NCBI GenBank assembly: GCA_030527925.1
Contig: JAUMZW010000004.1
Span: 93,536-157,535 of the forward strand
Length of the DNA stretch: 64,000 nt
DNA from: Streptococcus sp.
Lineage (GTDB): Bacteria; Bacillota; Bacilli; Lactobacillales; Streptococcaceae
Reading direction: 5' to 3'
The notes beneath the pieces are model-generated. The model saw only the letters and a list, made by a program, of their open reading frames with translations, made no database searches and had not been told where the DNA came from. The translations under genes and the position numbers were made by a program. Below, in pieces: positions 16,513-24,701 of this stretch. Position 1 is the first letter of the stretch. Every line of letters starts with the position of its first letter.

Positions 16513-18006
16513 TTAACCAATGTCAACCTCGAATAAAGATAGCTGTTTAGCTTGTTTAAGCCCATTTTTAACACCTTCTATCACCCTTTTGGTGAATCCT
16601 AAGCTCTCTTCAAAGAAAGCAGCAATATTCGCAAAATAAGCCTCTTGTCGCTCCTTTTTCACCTGAATAAGAGAAAGAACAATCGCTTTGACTGAAGCTA
16701 ATCTAATTCCTCCACCGCGGCCAGATTTAACGGCAAAGAAAATCTTGTTGTCAGCTTTAAGAGCTTTGAGAACTTTATCTAATGACCGTTCAGGAATATT
16801 CAACTCTTCTCGGATGGCCTTTTTAGTTGTTTGAATGAATGGATCCTCTGACTGAAAATAGCCTTCTAAGTAAGCCATGATATCTTCTTTCCACTCATGA
16901 AGATGACTATTCTTTCGACTAGCACGTTTCTTTTTGAATTTATACCAACGTTGCTTGATAAACAAATCTGAATCTCTCAGATTTTCATTAACCCAAGCCT
17001 TGCATAGTAATTTAATGTAATCTCGACTGGCTGCTTCATATTTCCCTGAATAGGCTGAACGAATAACTTTCAGAAACTCGTCCTGAGAGAGCGGTTCGGC
17101 CAAGTGTTCATTGAAATCAGCTAAACCAGCCTCACAATCGCTCTGAGAGACACCACTTGAAAAGTTAGCAAGTGCTAAAGTAAATAACACATTATTTCTT
17201 CCCATCAAGGCCTTATCTCCCTTAATGTTAGCTTCTCTCATCAGTAATCCATACCAGGGTTCATCAACTTGTTTGATACCTTCTGAACCTGAAATAACCG
17301 TTAGATTTGATTTCTTACTAGGAAAAGGTAAATCAGACTGTTTCATAGACCAATCGAGCCATTCCTGGAATGAATAAGTGTAGTCAGCATGGAAAAACTC
17401 TATATTATCTGTTCGTGGCATACGTGCAATTCCAAAATGATTGCAGGTCATATCCACCGGTAAAGTTTGGGCAAAATAATTTCTCAAATTTTGAGAGATA
17501 GCCTTGGCCACTTTTACCACTCTGAATTGTGAATGAGTGGTTACATAGGCTGGTTGTTCTAGGACAAAATAAGCTTGGAATCCTTTATCCGATTTTAGAA
17601 TCAGGGTAGGCATGAATCCTAAATCGATGGCTGCCATTAAAATATCTCCAGAAGTCATCTCTTCAGCTGAAGAGGTAATATCAAAGTCAATATAAAACGT
17701 ATTGACCTGTCTCAGATTATCTTCAGAATGTCCACGTGTAATTTGCCGTTTTGAATCACTGTAGGAACCATAGCGATAGACGTTTGGTGTCCAATGAGTA
17801 AAGCTATCCTGATTCTCAGAAACAGCTTCCATCGATGTCAGAACAAGCCCACGTGCCTTAATCATATTGGCTTTAGAACGATAGGCGAAGATTGCCCCTC
17901 GCTTCCCTTCTTCAGCTGAAGAGACTAGTTTTAAATGGCTATTTTTAAATTTAGTTTGTCTTAATCCGTCTTTGAGAACAAGCTTATAAATCGTCTCTGT
18001 ATTCAT
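16513..18006 (-). CDS. Replication protein: AEP-type primase with PriCT_1 domain
   Basis: 497 residues. Residues about 95-210 look like a catalytic archaeo-eukaryotic-type primase core, with the acidic pair in FYIDFDITS and the conserved RMPRTDN stretch near 207. Residues about 265-345 match a PriCT_1 primase C-terminal helix bundle (GRNNVLFTLALANF, DFNEHLAEPLSQDEFLKVI). The C-terminal part (360-497) is basic with a winged-helix-like segment (IREELNIPERSLDKVLKAL), probably for origin binding. Such proteins initiate replication of plasmids and of excised conjugative elements. It is preceded by AAAGAG and lies in the early gene run near the element's right end. Confidence 0.75.
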   Translation of the reverse strand: MNTETIYKLVLKDGLRQTKFKNSHLKLVSSAEEGKRGAIFAYRSKANMIKARGLVLTSMEAVSENQDSFTHWTPNVYRYGSYSDSKRQITRGHSEDNLRQVNTFYIDFDITSSAEEMTSGDILMAAIDLGFMPTLILKSDKGFQAYFVLEQPAYVTTHSQFRVVKVAKAISQNLRNYFAQTLPVDMTCNHFGIARMPRTDNIEFFHADYTYSFQEWLDWSMKQSDLPFPSKKSNLTVISGSEGIKQVDEPWYGLLMREANIKGDKALMGRNNVLFTLALANFSSGVSQSDCEAGLADFNEHLAEPLSQDEFLKVIRSAYSGKYEAASRDYIKLLCKAWVNENLRDSDLFIKQRWYKFKKKRASRKNSHLHEWKEDIMAYLEGYFQSEDPFIQTTKKAIREELNIPERSLDKVLKALKADNKIFFAVKSGRGGGIRLASVKAIVLSLIQVKKERQEAYFANIAAFFEESLGFTKRVIEGVKNGLKQAKQLSLFEVDIG

Positions 18007-18018
18007 TCCATCTCTTTC

Positions 18019-18246
18019 TTAAATACTAGCATCAAGTACAGCAAGGAAAAAAACAATTCCTAACATTAGACCACCTTTAAAAATTCCATCACTTAGAAAT
18101 AGTGTGAAGAAATCTACATCTAATAGTTTGGATCCAAATAATGATAAAAATGCCGTTGCTGCTAGAACACAAACTGCAAATAATACAATTATGTAGAGAA
18201 TTGCAAGTAATATTTTCCCTGTAATTAGTAACTTTTTATTATCCAT
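18019..18246 (-). CDS. Small two-helix membrane protein, unknown function
   Basis: 75 residues with two clear hydrophobic segments (about 8-36 and 53-72) and a short polar loop between them. The start overlaps the end of the DUF2786 gene by 8 bp. Nothing else is recognisable. Similar tiny membrane proteins are common near replication genes of conjugative elements. Confidence 0.6.
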   Translation of the reverse strand: MDNKKLLITGKILLAILYIIVLFAVCVLAATAFLSLFGSKLLDVDFFTLFLSDGIFKGGLMLGIVFFLAVLDASI

Positions 18247-18922
18247 TATTTTCCCCTTCCAATAATTCTTCAGGCATTAACTTGGTTTCTTTCGCATGTT
18301 CAAGACCAGTCACATATGCCTCAGAATCAATTTCAACTTGAATATTCACTGTTCTTTTTTTTAAGTCTCCCATTCGAAGTCGCTGTTCTTCTAAAACTTC
18401 CGCTGGAACTTGAACTACTAACTCAAATTCTTCTGATGATTGAATTTGTTCTTTGAAACGTTGATTAAGACCCTCTAAGAAACCTAGTAAGTAAGATTTT
18501 TTATAGTCCTTCCATCTTGACTTTGAGACTGTAGGGAAAAGTCGTTTTAGGCGATATTCAAGATACAATAGAGCACCTTCATAAACTTTCGTACATAGTT
18601 CAGCATCCGTATCATATCCAAAGAAAATCATCTGAGTAATACCCTTTTTAACAAGTCTTCTTCGTATGGTTTTACATCGAAAATTTTCACCTAGAACAGC
18701 TGCAAGCTGGCCTTTCCACCACGGCATCCTGTACTCCCAATGACCTACTGTCTCGCCTATATTGTTATTTCTTTGAGCAGTCTTAATATCACTCATCGAT
18801 AAATTGTGCTTGACCATGAGTCTTTGAGCCATTAAAAGAGCAGTTTGTCCTTCTTCATCGTTTGGCGCATCATAGGCCAATTCCAGTAGATTTTGTACTT
18901 TTTCAATGATTTTACTTTCCAT
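18239..18922 (-). CDS. DUF2786-domain protein
   Basis: 227 residues. The N-terminal 45 residues (KIIEKVQNLLELAYDAPNDE, then ALLMAQRLMVKHNLSMSDI) match DUF2786, a short helical domain common on phages, plasmids and conjugative elements. Residues 60-150 continue with the usual aromatic-rich segment (WEYRMPWWKGQL, IFFGYDTDAELC). The C-terminal part is charged. Function of the family is not established; nucleic-acid binding is a common guess. It overlaps both neighbours slightly, as an operon member. Confidence 0.75.
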   Translation of the reverse strand: MESKIIEKVQNLLELAYDAPNDEEGQTALLMAQRLMVKHNLSMSDIKTAQRNNNIGETVGHWEYRMPWWKGQLAAVLGENFRCKTIRRRLVKKGITQMIFFGYDTDAELCTKVYEGALLYLEYRLKRLFPTVSKSRWKDYKKSYLLGFLEGLNQRFKEQIQSSEEFELVVQVPAEVLEEQRLRMGDLKKRTVNIQVEIDSEAYVTGLEHAKETKLMPEELLEGENNG

Positions 18923-19190
18923 ATTCTTCCTCTAAGTTGTCTAGTTGTAGAGCTTGTTCATAAACTTTCCAAAAATCTTCTATTTTTCCACTTAATGGCA
19001 ATTCACCATAGTCAATGTAGCATTGGATAGCTTCATCTAGATTGGTAGAATTACTCCCTGCAAATGGCACGGTTTCTAAATCGACTGCTGTATTGTCAAG
19101 TATGGATGACTTTAGTCGATCTAATAGGACAATTCTGCTTCTAGCATCTTTTAAAGTACTTAAAAATAATTTTCTATCTGCAATGGCCAT
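18912..19190 (-). CDS. Small element protein, unknown function
   Basis: 92 residues, acidic and helical. ATG at 19190 is preceded by GAGGAGGGG, which lies inside the upstream 32-codon gene, and the two are joined by TGATATG, so translation is probably coupled. The 3' end overlaps the DUF2786 gene by 11 bp. No family recognised. Confidence 0.6.
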   Translation of the reverse strand: MAIADRKLFLSTLKDARSRIVLLDRLKSSILDNTAVDLETVPFAGSNSTNLDEAIQCYIDYGELPLSGKIEDFWKVYEQALQLDNLEEEYGK

Positions 19191-19191
19191 A

Positions 19192-19290
19192 TCAGTCTAT
19201 CCCCTCCTCAGCTATCAATTGTTTTAATTCACTAGGAAAACCATTTTCCACCCAGTCTTCAATCGTTTGATCTATTTCTTCTTTAGTCAT
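19192..19290 (-). CDS. 32-residue peptide gene, translationally coupled to its neighbour
   Basis: ATG at 19290 is preceded by AAAGGATGTT, and the frame stays open for 32 codons, starting MTKEEIDQTIEDWVENGF. It ends in TGA one base before the ATG of the 92-residue gene. Its last codons contain that gene's strong ribosome site. The peptide is acidic and amphipathic. It may be a real small protein or a coupling leader. Confidence 0.5.
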   Translation of the reverse strand: MTKEEIDQTIEDWVENGFPSELKQLIAEEGID

Positions 19291-19299
19291 AACATCCTT

Positions 19300-19794
19300 T
19301 CAGTTAATTTTCATACTCCGAGGAAGAAATGAATTTGGCGAACAATAACCATTCTGTAGATCCTTCTTCAAATAGAATTCAGGGTTATCGGTTGTCACAT
19401 AGTCGCTTCTTTTCCAGTTCCTACGAATCCGTGTACTGAAAAAAGGAACCCTTGCTTCAATCTCTTTAAATCTGAATCCTAATCTCAAGTACATTGTAAT
19501 AATCTCATGGACATGTTCTTTCGATTTTCTATTTCTTAACCTGTTATAAACATCCTGCTCTTGATCTTCTAACTTCAGACTTTTTTGATATTGGATGTAA
19601 AGTCCTCTCATTTTTTCAATTTTATTTTGCCAGTTAATATTGTAGGGTTTACCTGAATATTTGTTTTTTAGATTTCTAACAGGTTCTTTAAATCTCATCT
19701 GGACAAAATCAAACTCACCTAAGTCAGTTAGAGGGTCAATAAAACCCATTGGCTCACTGTTGATTAACTGATCATAAATTTTATTTCTAATCAT
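19300..19794 (-). CDS. Basic element protein, unknown function
   Basis: 164 residues, rich in Arg/Lys. Residues 95-130 (EIITMYLRLGFRFKEIEARV then RIRRNWKR) look like a helix-turn-helix or other DNA-contacting segment. The ATG lies 7 bases after GGAGG. It is the second gene of the leftward run next to the element's right end, so it may be an early regulator. Assignment is only by composition and position. Confidence 0.55.
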   Translation of the reverse strand: MIRNKIYDQLINSEPMGFIDPLTDLGEFDFVQMRFKEPVRNLKNKYSGKPYNINWQNKIEKMRGLYIQYQKSLKLEDQEQDVYNRLRNRKSKEHVHEIITMYLRLGFRFKEIEARVPFFSTRIRRNWKRSDYVTTDNPEFYLKKDLQNGYCSPNSFLPRSMKIN

Positions 19795-19830
19795 CCCAGC
19801 CTCCTAGTTATACTTTATTGAAAGCATCCT

Positions 19831-20019
19831 TTAAGACGTATTTATCAAGTTCAGATCTTCAAATAAGTTCATTTGATAGAATGTGACTTGTGGTTCCCGT
19901 TGACTAGAAATAGAATCAATATTTGCTTCAGTTATATCTAAACTTGTTTCCTGATCATGGTCAATAACTTCATAGATTTCTAAAGTATCAATATCCATCA
20001 CAATTTCTATTCTCTTCAT
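19831..20019 (-). CDS. Small acidic protein at the element's right end
   Basis: 62 residues from MKRIEIVMDIDTLEIYEVID. The start is chosen for GGGAG 7 bases upstream; the frame is open back to 20127, but that part overlaps a terminator hairpin. The peptide is acidic with a beta-strand-like beginning and no known motif. It is the first element gene inside the cpsY-side boundary and, with the hairpin upstream, probably heads the early operon. Confidence 0.55.
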   Translation of the reverse strand: MKRIEIVMDIDTLEIYEVIDHDQETSLDITEANIDSISSQREPQVTFYQMNLFEDLNLINTS

Positions 20020-20055
20020 GGTAAGACTCCCTTCTTTATGAGATTTTAAGCGAAC

Positions 20056-20085
20056 AAAAAGGAGAACAGATTTCTCCGTTCTCCT
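20056..20085 (-). terminator. Terminator or attenuator hairpin at the element boundary
   Basis: AGGAGAAC (20060-20067) pairs perfectly with GTTCTCCT (20078-20085), with a 10-nt loop and five T on the minus strand. It lies 37 bp upstream of the 62-residue gene, so it would stop leftward transcripts entering from the cpsY side. A TATAAT at 20139-20144 reads into it. It may insulate the element or act as a controlled attenuator. Confidence 0.65.
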
Positions 20086-20160
20086 CATAAATACAGGATT
20101 ATTTCTTATTCTAAAAACTCTTACCACTTACCAAATTTATTATATGACAAACATTTAAAC

Positions 20161-20189
20161 TTGAAGCATCTGCTCATTTACGTTAAACT
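20161..20189 (+). promoter_or_regulatory. cpsY promoter, probably giving a leaderless mRNA
   Basis: TTGAAG (20161-20166), 17-bp spacer, TAAACT (20184-20189). The ATG of cpsY begins 7 bases after the -10 box, exactly where transcription should start, and no ribosome-binding site precedes it. The element boundary is probably within about 20 bp upstream of the -35 box. Confidence 0.6.
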
Positions 20190-20195
20190 AATAAC

Positions 20196-21104
20196 ATGAG
20201 AATCCAACAATTACATTATATTATTAAAATCGTTGAAAATGGGAGTATGAACGAGGCCGCAAAACAGCTATTTATTACTCAACCAAGTCTTTCTAATGCT
20301 GTCCGTGATCTTGAACGTGAGATGGGAATTGATATTTTTATTAGAAATCCTAAAGGAATTACATTAACTAAAGATGGTGTAGAGTTCTTATCTTACGCTA
20401 GACAAGTTGTTGAACAGACAAATCTATTAGAAGAACGTTATAAAAACAAAAACACGAGTAGAGAATTATTTAGTGTTTCTTCACAACACTATGCTTTTGT
20501 TGTGAACGCCTTTGTTTCTTTATTAAAAAAAACTGATATGAGCCAATATGAACTATTCCTTAGAGAAACTCGTACCTATGAAATCATCGATGACGTTAAA
20601 AACTTCAGATCAGAAATTGGAGTTCTTTTTCTAAATAACTATAATTTTGATGTATTAACAAAAATGTTTGAAGATAATCATCTTATCTATTCTAGCCTTT
20701 TTAAAACAAAACCACATATTTTTGTCAGCAAATCCAATCCTTTAGCTAAACAAAAAAGCGTTACCCTAGAGGACTTAGAAGAATTTCCATACTTAAGTTA
20801 CGATCAAGGCATTCACAATTCTTTTTACTTTTCAGAAGAGATTATGTCACAAATTCCTCATCAAAAATCAATTGTAGTCAGTGACCGAGCAACGCTTTTT
20901 AACCTTATGATTGGTTTAGATGGTTATACAGTTGCTACTGGTATTTTAAATTCCAATTTAAACGGGGATAATATTGTATCTATTCCCCTTGAAGTAGATG
21001 AGATTATTGATATTGTCTATATTCGCCATGAAAAAGCTAATCTTTCAAAAATGGGAGAGAAGTTTATTGAATACTTATTAGATGAAGTTCGCTTCTCAAA
21101 ATAA
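20196..21104 (+). CDS. cpsY: LysR-family regulator CpsY (MtaR-like)
   Basis: 302 residues. The N-terminal winged helix-turn-helix (residues 1-60, with [30 protein letters not shown]) is followed by a LysR co-inducer domain (about 90-300). It strongly resembles streptococcal CpsY/MtaR, which controls methionine transport and surface properties. In S. agalactiae and S. iniae it lies divergent from the capsule operon and next to deoD. Here the capsule side is replaced by the conjugative element. The 3' end overlaps deoD convergently by 41 bp. The start has no ribosome site, which fits a leaderless transcript. Confidence 0.85.
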   Translation: MRIQQLHYIIKIVENGSMNEAAKQLFITQPSLSNAVRDLEREMGIDIFIRNPKGITLTKDGVEFLSYARQVVEQTNLLEERYKNKNTSRELFSVSSQHYAFVVNAFVSLLKKTDMSQYELFLRETRTYEIIDDVKNFRSEIGVLFLNNYNFDVLTKMFEDNHLIYSSLFKTKPHIFVSKSNPLAKQKSVTLEDLEEFPYLSYDQGIHNSFYFSEEIMSQIPHQKSIVVSDRATLFNLMIGLDGYTVATGILNSNLNGDNIVSIPLEVDEIIDIVYIRHEKANLSKMGEKFIEYLLDEVRFSK

Positions 21105-21801
21105 GTGTTTCGAGTCCAACCTTCATCATATCGGTAAAAGTTGTTTGACGTTCTTCAGCAGTAGTATCCTCATTCGGATTTACAAGACTGTCTGAAATAG
21201 TCAAGATAGCTAAAGCTTGAACTTTGTATTTAGCTGCCAAATAGTATAGGGCTGCAGCTTCCATTTCAACTGCTTTTACACCCATTTTTCCTAAGTCAAT
21301 ATTCTTATTAGCAAAATCTGAATAAAATGCATCAGCTGACAAAACACTTCCTACATGAGTTGTCATTTTAAGCTCTTTAGCAATATGATAAGCTCGATCT
21401 AACAAACTAAAATCGGCGATTTGGGGAAAGTCATATAATGGCCACTCATTTTTAATCATACTAGACGTTGTTGCTGCAGCTTGCGCTAGGACCAATTCTC
21501 TAACATGAACATCTTTATTTAAGGAACCAGCCGTTCCAACTCTAATCAACTTTTTTACACCATATGACTTTATAAGTTCATTAACATAAATTGATATTGA
21601 AGGCATTCCCATACCCGTTCCCATAACACTAATACGTTGGCCTTTATATGTACCTGTATACCCTAACATACCACGTACTTCATTAAAACAAACTGCATCT
21701 TCTAAAAAATTCTCTGCAATAAATTTAGCACGAAGTGGATCCCCAGGTAACAAAATCTTATCTGCGATTGCTCCTTCTGGAGCATTTATATGAATTGACA
21801 T
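21064..21801 (-). CDS. deoD: Purine-nucleoside phosphorylase DeoD (hexameric type)
   Basis: 245 residues. It cleaves purine (deoxy)nucleosides with phosphate to base plus (deoxy)ribose-1-phosphate in the cytoplasm. It begins [32 protein letters not shown], with the phosphate loop RVGTAGS near residue 87, [12 protein letters not shown] near 180, and the catalytic Asp in ISDSL near 203. It is slightly longer than the usual 233-237 residues because the C-terminus ([11 protein letters not shown]) runs into the end of cpsY. It is last in the operon rpiA-deoB-punA-deoD, 12 bp after punA. Confidence 0.93.
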   Translation of the reverse strand: MSIHINAPEGAIADKILLPGDPLRAKFIAENFLEDAVCFNEVRGMLGYTGTYKGQRISVMGTGMGMPSISIYVNELIKSYGVKKLIRVGTAGSLNKDVHVRELVLAQAAATTSSMIKNEWPLYDFPQIADFSLLDRAYHIAKELKMTTHVGSVLSADAFYSDFANKNIDLGKMGVKAVEMEAAALYYLAAKYKVQALAILTISDSLVNPNEDTTAEERQTTFTDMMKVGLETLILRSELHLISIQ

Positions 21802-21813
21802 CTCTAACCTCTT

Positions 21814-22617
21814 CTATAATTTTTCTAAAATAGAAACAATTAAGTTTTTAAAATTTGATTTAATTTTTTGAGTAACTTCAACAACTTCTTCGTGGTTCAA
21901 CTCTGATTGAAAACCTGCCGCAAAGTTTGTAATAGCAGAAATCCCCAAAACTTTTAATCCTGAATGAGCAGCAACAATGACTTCTGGTACAGTTGACATT
22001 CCTACCGCATGTGCACCTAATGATTCAAATGCTCTAATTTCAGCAGGCGTCTCATAGCATGGACCTGTAACTCCCAAGTAAACTCCATCTTCTAACGTCA
22101 TTGACATTTCTTGAGCAACCTGATGAGCCAACTCTCGGTAAGATTTTGTATAGGCGTTTGACATATCAGGAAAACGTGGACCAAACTCATCTAAATTTTT
22201 TCCAATTAATGGATTCTGTCCAGTCATGTTAATATGATCAGTAATAACCATTAATGTCCCTGGTCCATAACCAATACCTCCCGCTGCATTCGTTACGATA
22301 ATTCCTTCACATCCCAAAGCTTTCATTACGCGTACTGGAAATGTGACAACTGACATTTCATTTCCTTCATAAAAATGAAAACGACCTTGAAGTGCAATCA
22401 CTTTACGACCTGCTAAATCACCATAAACCAATTTTCCTGCATGTCCAACAACTGTAGATTGTCCCCAGTTTGGAATCTCACTGTAGTCAATAATGATTGC
22501 ATTCTCAACCGAATCAGCCAACTCTCCTAAACCTGAACCTAAAATCAAACCAAACTCAGGTTCAACCAATCCTCTATCCTTTAAATAAACTTCTGTTTCT
22601 TTAATTTTATCTAGCAT
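21814..22617 (-). CDS. punA: Purine-nucleoside phosphorylase PunA (trimeric type)
   Basis: 267 residues. It phosphorolyses guanosine, inosine and their deoxy forms, complementing DeoD. Typical signatures are LILGSGLGELAD (about 24-35), VVGHAGKLVYG (about 56), the FHFYEGN segment and VTNAAGG near residue 108. The fold is trimeric NP-I type. It lies 12 bp after deoB and 12 bp before deoD. Confidence 0.93.
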   Translation of the reverse strand: MLDKIKETEVYLKDRGLVEPEFGLILGSGLGELADSVENAIIIDYSEIPNWGQSTVVGHAGKLVYGDLAGRKVIALQGRFHFYEGNEMSVVTFPVRVMKALGCEGIIVTNAAGGIGYGPGTLMVITDHINMTGQNPLIGKNLDEFGPRFPDMSNAYTKSYRELAHQVAQEMSMTLEDGVYLGVTGPCYETPAEIRAFESLGAHAVGMSTVPEVIVAAHSGLKVLGISAITNFAAGFQSELNHEEVVEVTQKIKSNFKNLIVSILEKL

Positions 22618-22629
22618 TATACACTCACT

Positions 22630-23838
22630 TTATACTAATTTTTCTAAAAAACTTTTTCCAATTTGGCTTGGTTCAACATCAAAATTTTCTGCTATGGTTG
22701 CTGAAATATCTGCAAAATTACCTACAGGTAAAACTCCTGTTTCTGTTAACGATTTTCCATATACTAAAAGCGGTACATATTCTCTAGTATGATCTGTACC
22801 GGCATATGTAGGATCATTACCGTGATCTGCAGTTATCATTAACAAATCATTCTCACCTAGATTTTCAATGATTTCCGGTAACCTAGCATCAAATTCTTCA
22901 ATACAATTTTTATAACCTTCTACATCACGACGATGTCCATAAACAGCATCAAAATCAACTAAATTTGTAAATGATAATCCTTTTTTAAAATCCTGATCAT
23001 TTAATACCTTTAAAAATGTATCAACCCCATGATTATTATGTTGATTATGTCCCATATCATGACTGATTCCAGAACCATTGAAAATATCATTAATTTTTCC
23101 AACACCATATGTTGAAATACCTGCACTCTGTAAGTTATCTAAAACAGTTGGAGCAAAAGGGGAAACTGCATAGTCATGACGATTAGCTGTACGTGTAAAA
23201 TTACCTGGAGTACCTACATAAGGTCTAGCAATGATACGACCTAAAAGTAATGGACGCTCTAAAGTTATTGACCGTGCAAACTCACAAATTTTGTAAAGTT
23301 CTTCTAACGGAATAACATCTTCATGTGCAGCAATTTGAAGAACGGGATCCGCAGAAGTATATACAATCAATTCACCTGTTTCCATTTGTCGTGGACCAAA
23401 ATCATCAATAACAGCAGTGCCTGAATAAGGTTTATTAGCTTCACGTATAATTTTACGCCCAGAAAATTCTTCAATTTTAACTAGTAATTCCTCAGGAAAA
23501 CCATTCCAAAATGTATCAAATGGCTCTGTAATATTCAATCCCATTATTTCCCAATGTCCTGTCATTGTATCCTTACCAAGAGAAACTTCCTCTAGTTTTG
23601 TCACATAACCACTCGGGTTATTTTCTTTAGGAACTGTTGCTAATGGTGTTTCTCTAGGAATATTTCCTAGTCCAATCTTTGTCATATTAGGAACAGATAA
23701 TCCAACCGTTTCCGAAATATGACCAATGGTATCTGAACTTGTATCTGGTGTTCCTGCATTGAAAAATTTATCAGCATCGGGAGCAGCTCCTATTCCAACT
23801 GAATCTAAAACAACCACATGTATTCGATTAAATTTCAT
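22630..23838 (-). CDS. deoB: Phosphopentomutase
   Basis: 402 residues. It converts (deoxy)ribose-1-phosphate from the phosphorylases to the 5-phosphate, linking nucleoside salvage to the pentose phosphate pathway. It is an alkaline-phosphatase-superfamily enzyme: metal ligands are visible in [17 protein letters not shown] (residues 9-25), [10 protein letters not shown] with its Thr nucleophile near 87 in [10 protein letters not shown], and [20 protein letters not shown] near 335-355. It starts one base after rpiA ends. Confidence 0.95.
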   Translation of the reverse strand: MKFNRIHVVVLDSVGIGAAPDADKFFNAGTPDTSSDTIGHISETVGLSVPNMTKIGLGNIPRETPLATVPKENNPSGYVTKLEEVSLGKDTMTGHWEIMGLNITEPFDTFWNGFPEELLVKIEEFSGRKIIREANKPYSGTAVIDDFGPRQMETGELIVYTSADPVLQIAAHEDVIPLEELYKICEFARSITLERPLLLGRIIARPYVGTPGNFTRTANRHDYAVSPFAPTVLDNLQSAGISTYGVGKINDIFNGSGISHDMGHNQHNNHGVDTFLKVLNDQDFKKGLSFTNLVDFDAVYGHRRDVEGYKNCIEEFDARLPEIIENLGENDLLMITADHGNDPTYAGTDHTREYVPLLVYGKSLTETGVLPVGNFADISATIAENFDVEPSQIGKSFLEKLV

Positions 23839-23839
23839 T

Positions 23840-24538
23840 TTACTTAACTTCTTTCTTATTTGTATTTATCGATTCCAAAACCTCTACGCCTTCTGGAAGC
23901 GCCACAATGACTTTATCAACCATTTGATTAAATAAGCCATGCTCTACGACACCAACAGTACTATCTAATTCTATACCAAAAGAAATTGGGTCTGAAATCA
24001 TTTTTAAGTCTAAATCGATAATAAAATTTCCCATATCAGTTAAAAAACGTTCCCCTTCTGATGTTCTAAAAGAAGGCTCGTATCCTTTTGATTTAAATAC
24101 TCTAAATAATCGTTCTGCACCATATTGAACCACTTCGACTGGAAGTTTAAACGCTCCTAATTTGGTAACCATTTTACTACCATCTACAACCCATATATAC
24201 TCTTTAGTAGGAGTGGCAACAATTTTTTCCATTAGTAGAGCACCCCCACCACCTTTGATACCATTAAATTCTTCATCAACTTCATCTGCTCCATCGACTG
24301 TTATGTCAATCTCATCAACTTCATCCACTGATTTCAACTGAATTCCTAGTTGTTTAGCTTGTTCTGTAGTTCGACTAGATGTAGTAACACCAATGATATC
24401 TAATCCTTCTTCGTTAACTCGTCTGCCTAATTCTTCAACAAAATAATAAGCTGTTGAACCCGTCCCAAGACCAACTATCATACCATCTGAAACGTATTGA
24501 GCGGCTTTAATACCAGCAATTTTTTTTAGCTCTTCCAT
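23840..24538 (-). CDS. rpiA: Ribose-5-phosphate isomerase A
   Basis: 232 residues. It interconverts ribose-5-phosphate and ribulose-5-phosphate. Signatures: [15 protein letters not shown] (about 23-37), the substrate loop [22 protein letters not shown] (about 80-102) with the acidic catalytic residue, and [10 protein letters not shown] near 130. It is first in the rpiA-deoB-punA-deoD operon, whose promoter has an extended -10 (TGT-TATAAT, 24581-24586, minus strand). Confidence 0.95.
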   Translation of the reverse strand: MEELKKIAGIKAAQYVSDGMIVGLGTGSTAYYFVEELGRRVNEEGLDIIGVTTSSRTTEQAKQLGIQLKSVDEVDEIDITVDGADEVDEEFNGIKGGGGALLMEKIVATPTKEYIWVVDGSKMVTKLGAFKLPVEVVQYGAERLFRVFKSKGYEPSFRTSEGERFLTDMGNFIIDLDLKMISDPISFGIELDSTVGVVEHGLFNQMVDKVIVALPEGVEVLESINTNKKEVK

Positions 24539-24638
24539 GATTAACTCCTATTGTTTAAAACGATATATTTCCAACTACCTATTATAACATTTTTAATCTT
24601 TGTTGAAAATCTACATCATAAACTGAATTTTGCATTCT

Positions 24639-24666
24639 TTGTAAAACAATACGATTTTGGTATAAT
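24639..24666 (+). promoter_or_regulatory. mnmE promoter
   Basis: TTGTAA (24639-24644), 16-bp spacer, TATAAT (24661-24666) with an upstream TG (extended -10). It lies 36 bp before the mnmE ATG. Confidence 0.6.
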
Positions 24667-24701
24667 AATAAATGAAATCATAAGAAAAGAGATACAAAAA
24701 T

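Larger units (their letters stand above)
1..20140. mobile_element. Integrated conjugative element, right-hand part
   Basis: This block holds a relaxase, ribbon-helix-helix-like accessory proteins, a hairpin-rich oriT candidate, a plasmid-type primase/replication protein, a topoisomerase and an ArdC/metallopeptidase polyvalent protein. That set is typical of integrative conjugative elements. Core streptococcal genes start at 20196. No integrase, transposase or VirB4/VirD4 genes are present, so the element must continue left of base 1. The right boundary is approximate: it lies between the last element gene (start at 20019) and the cpsY promoter (20161). No tRNA or att core is visible there. 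Insertion just upstream of a promoter is a trait of TnGBS-type elements, but family membership is inferred. Confidence 0.8.

Noticed and set aside
20045..20056. Fourth copy of the element promoter block (TTGTTCGCTTA on the minus strand)
   Set aside because: Only 11 bases resemble the block, and no -10 box follows at 18 bp.
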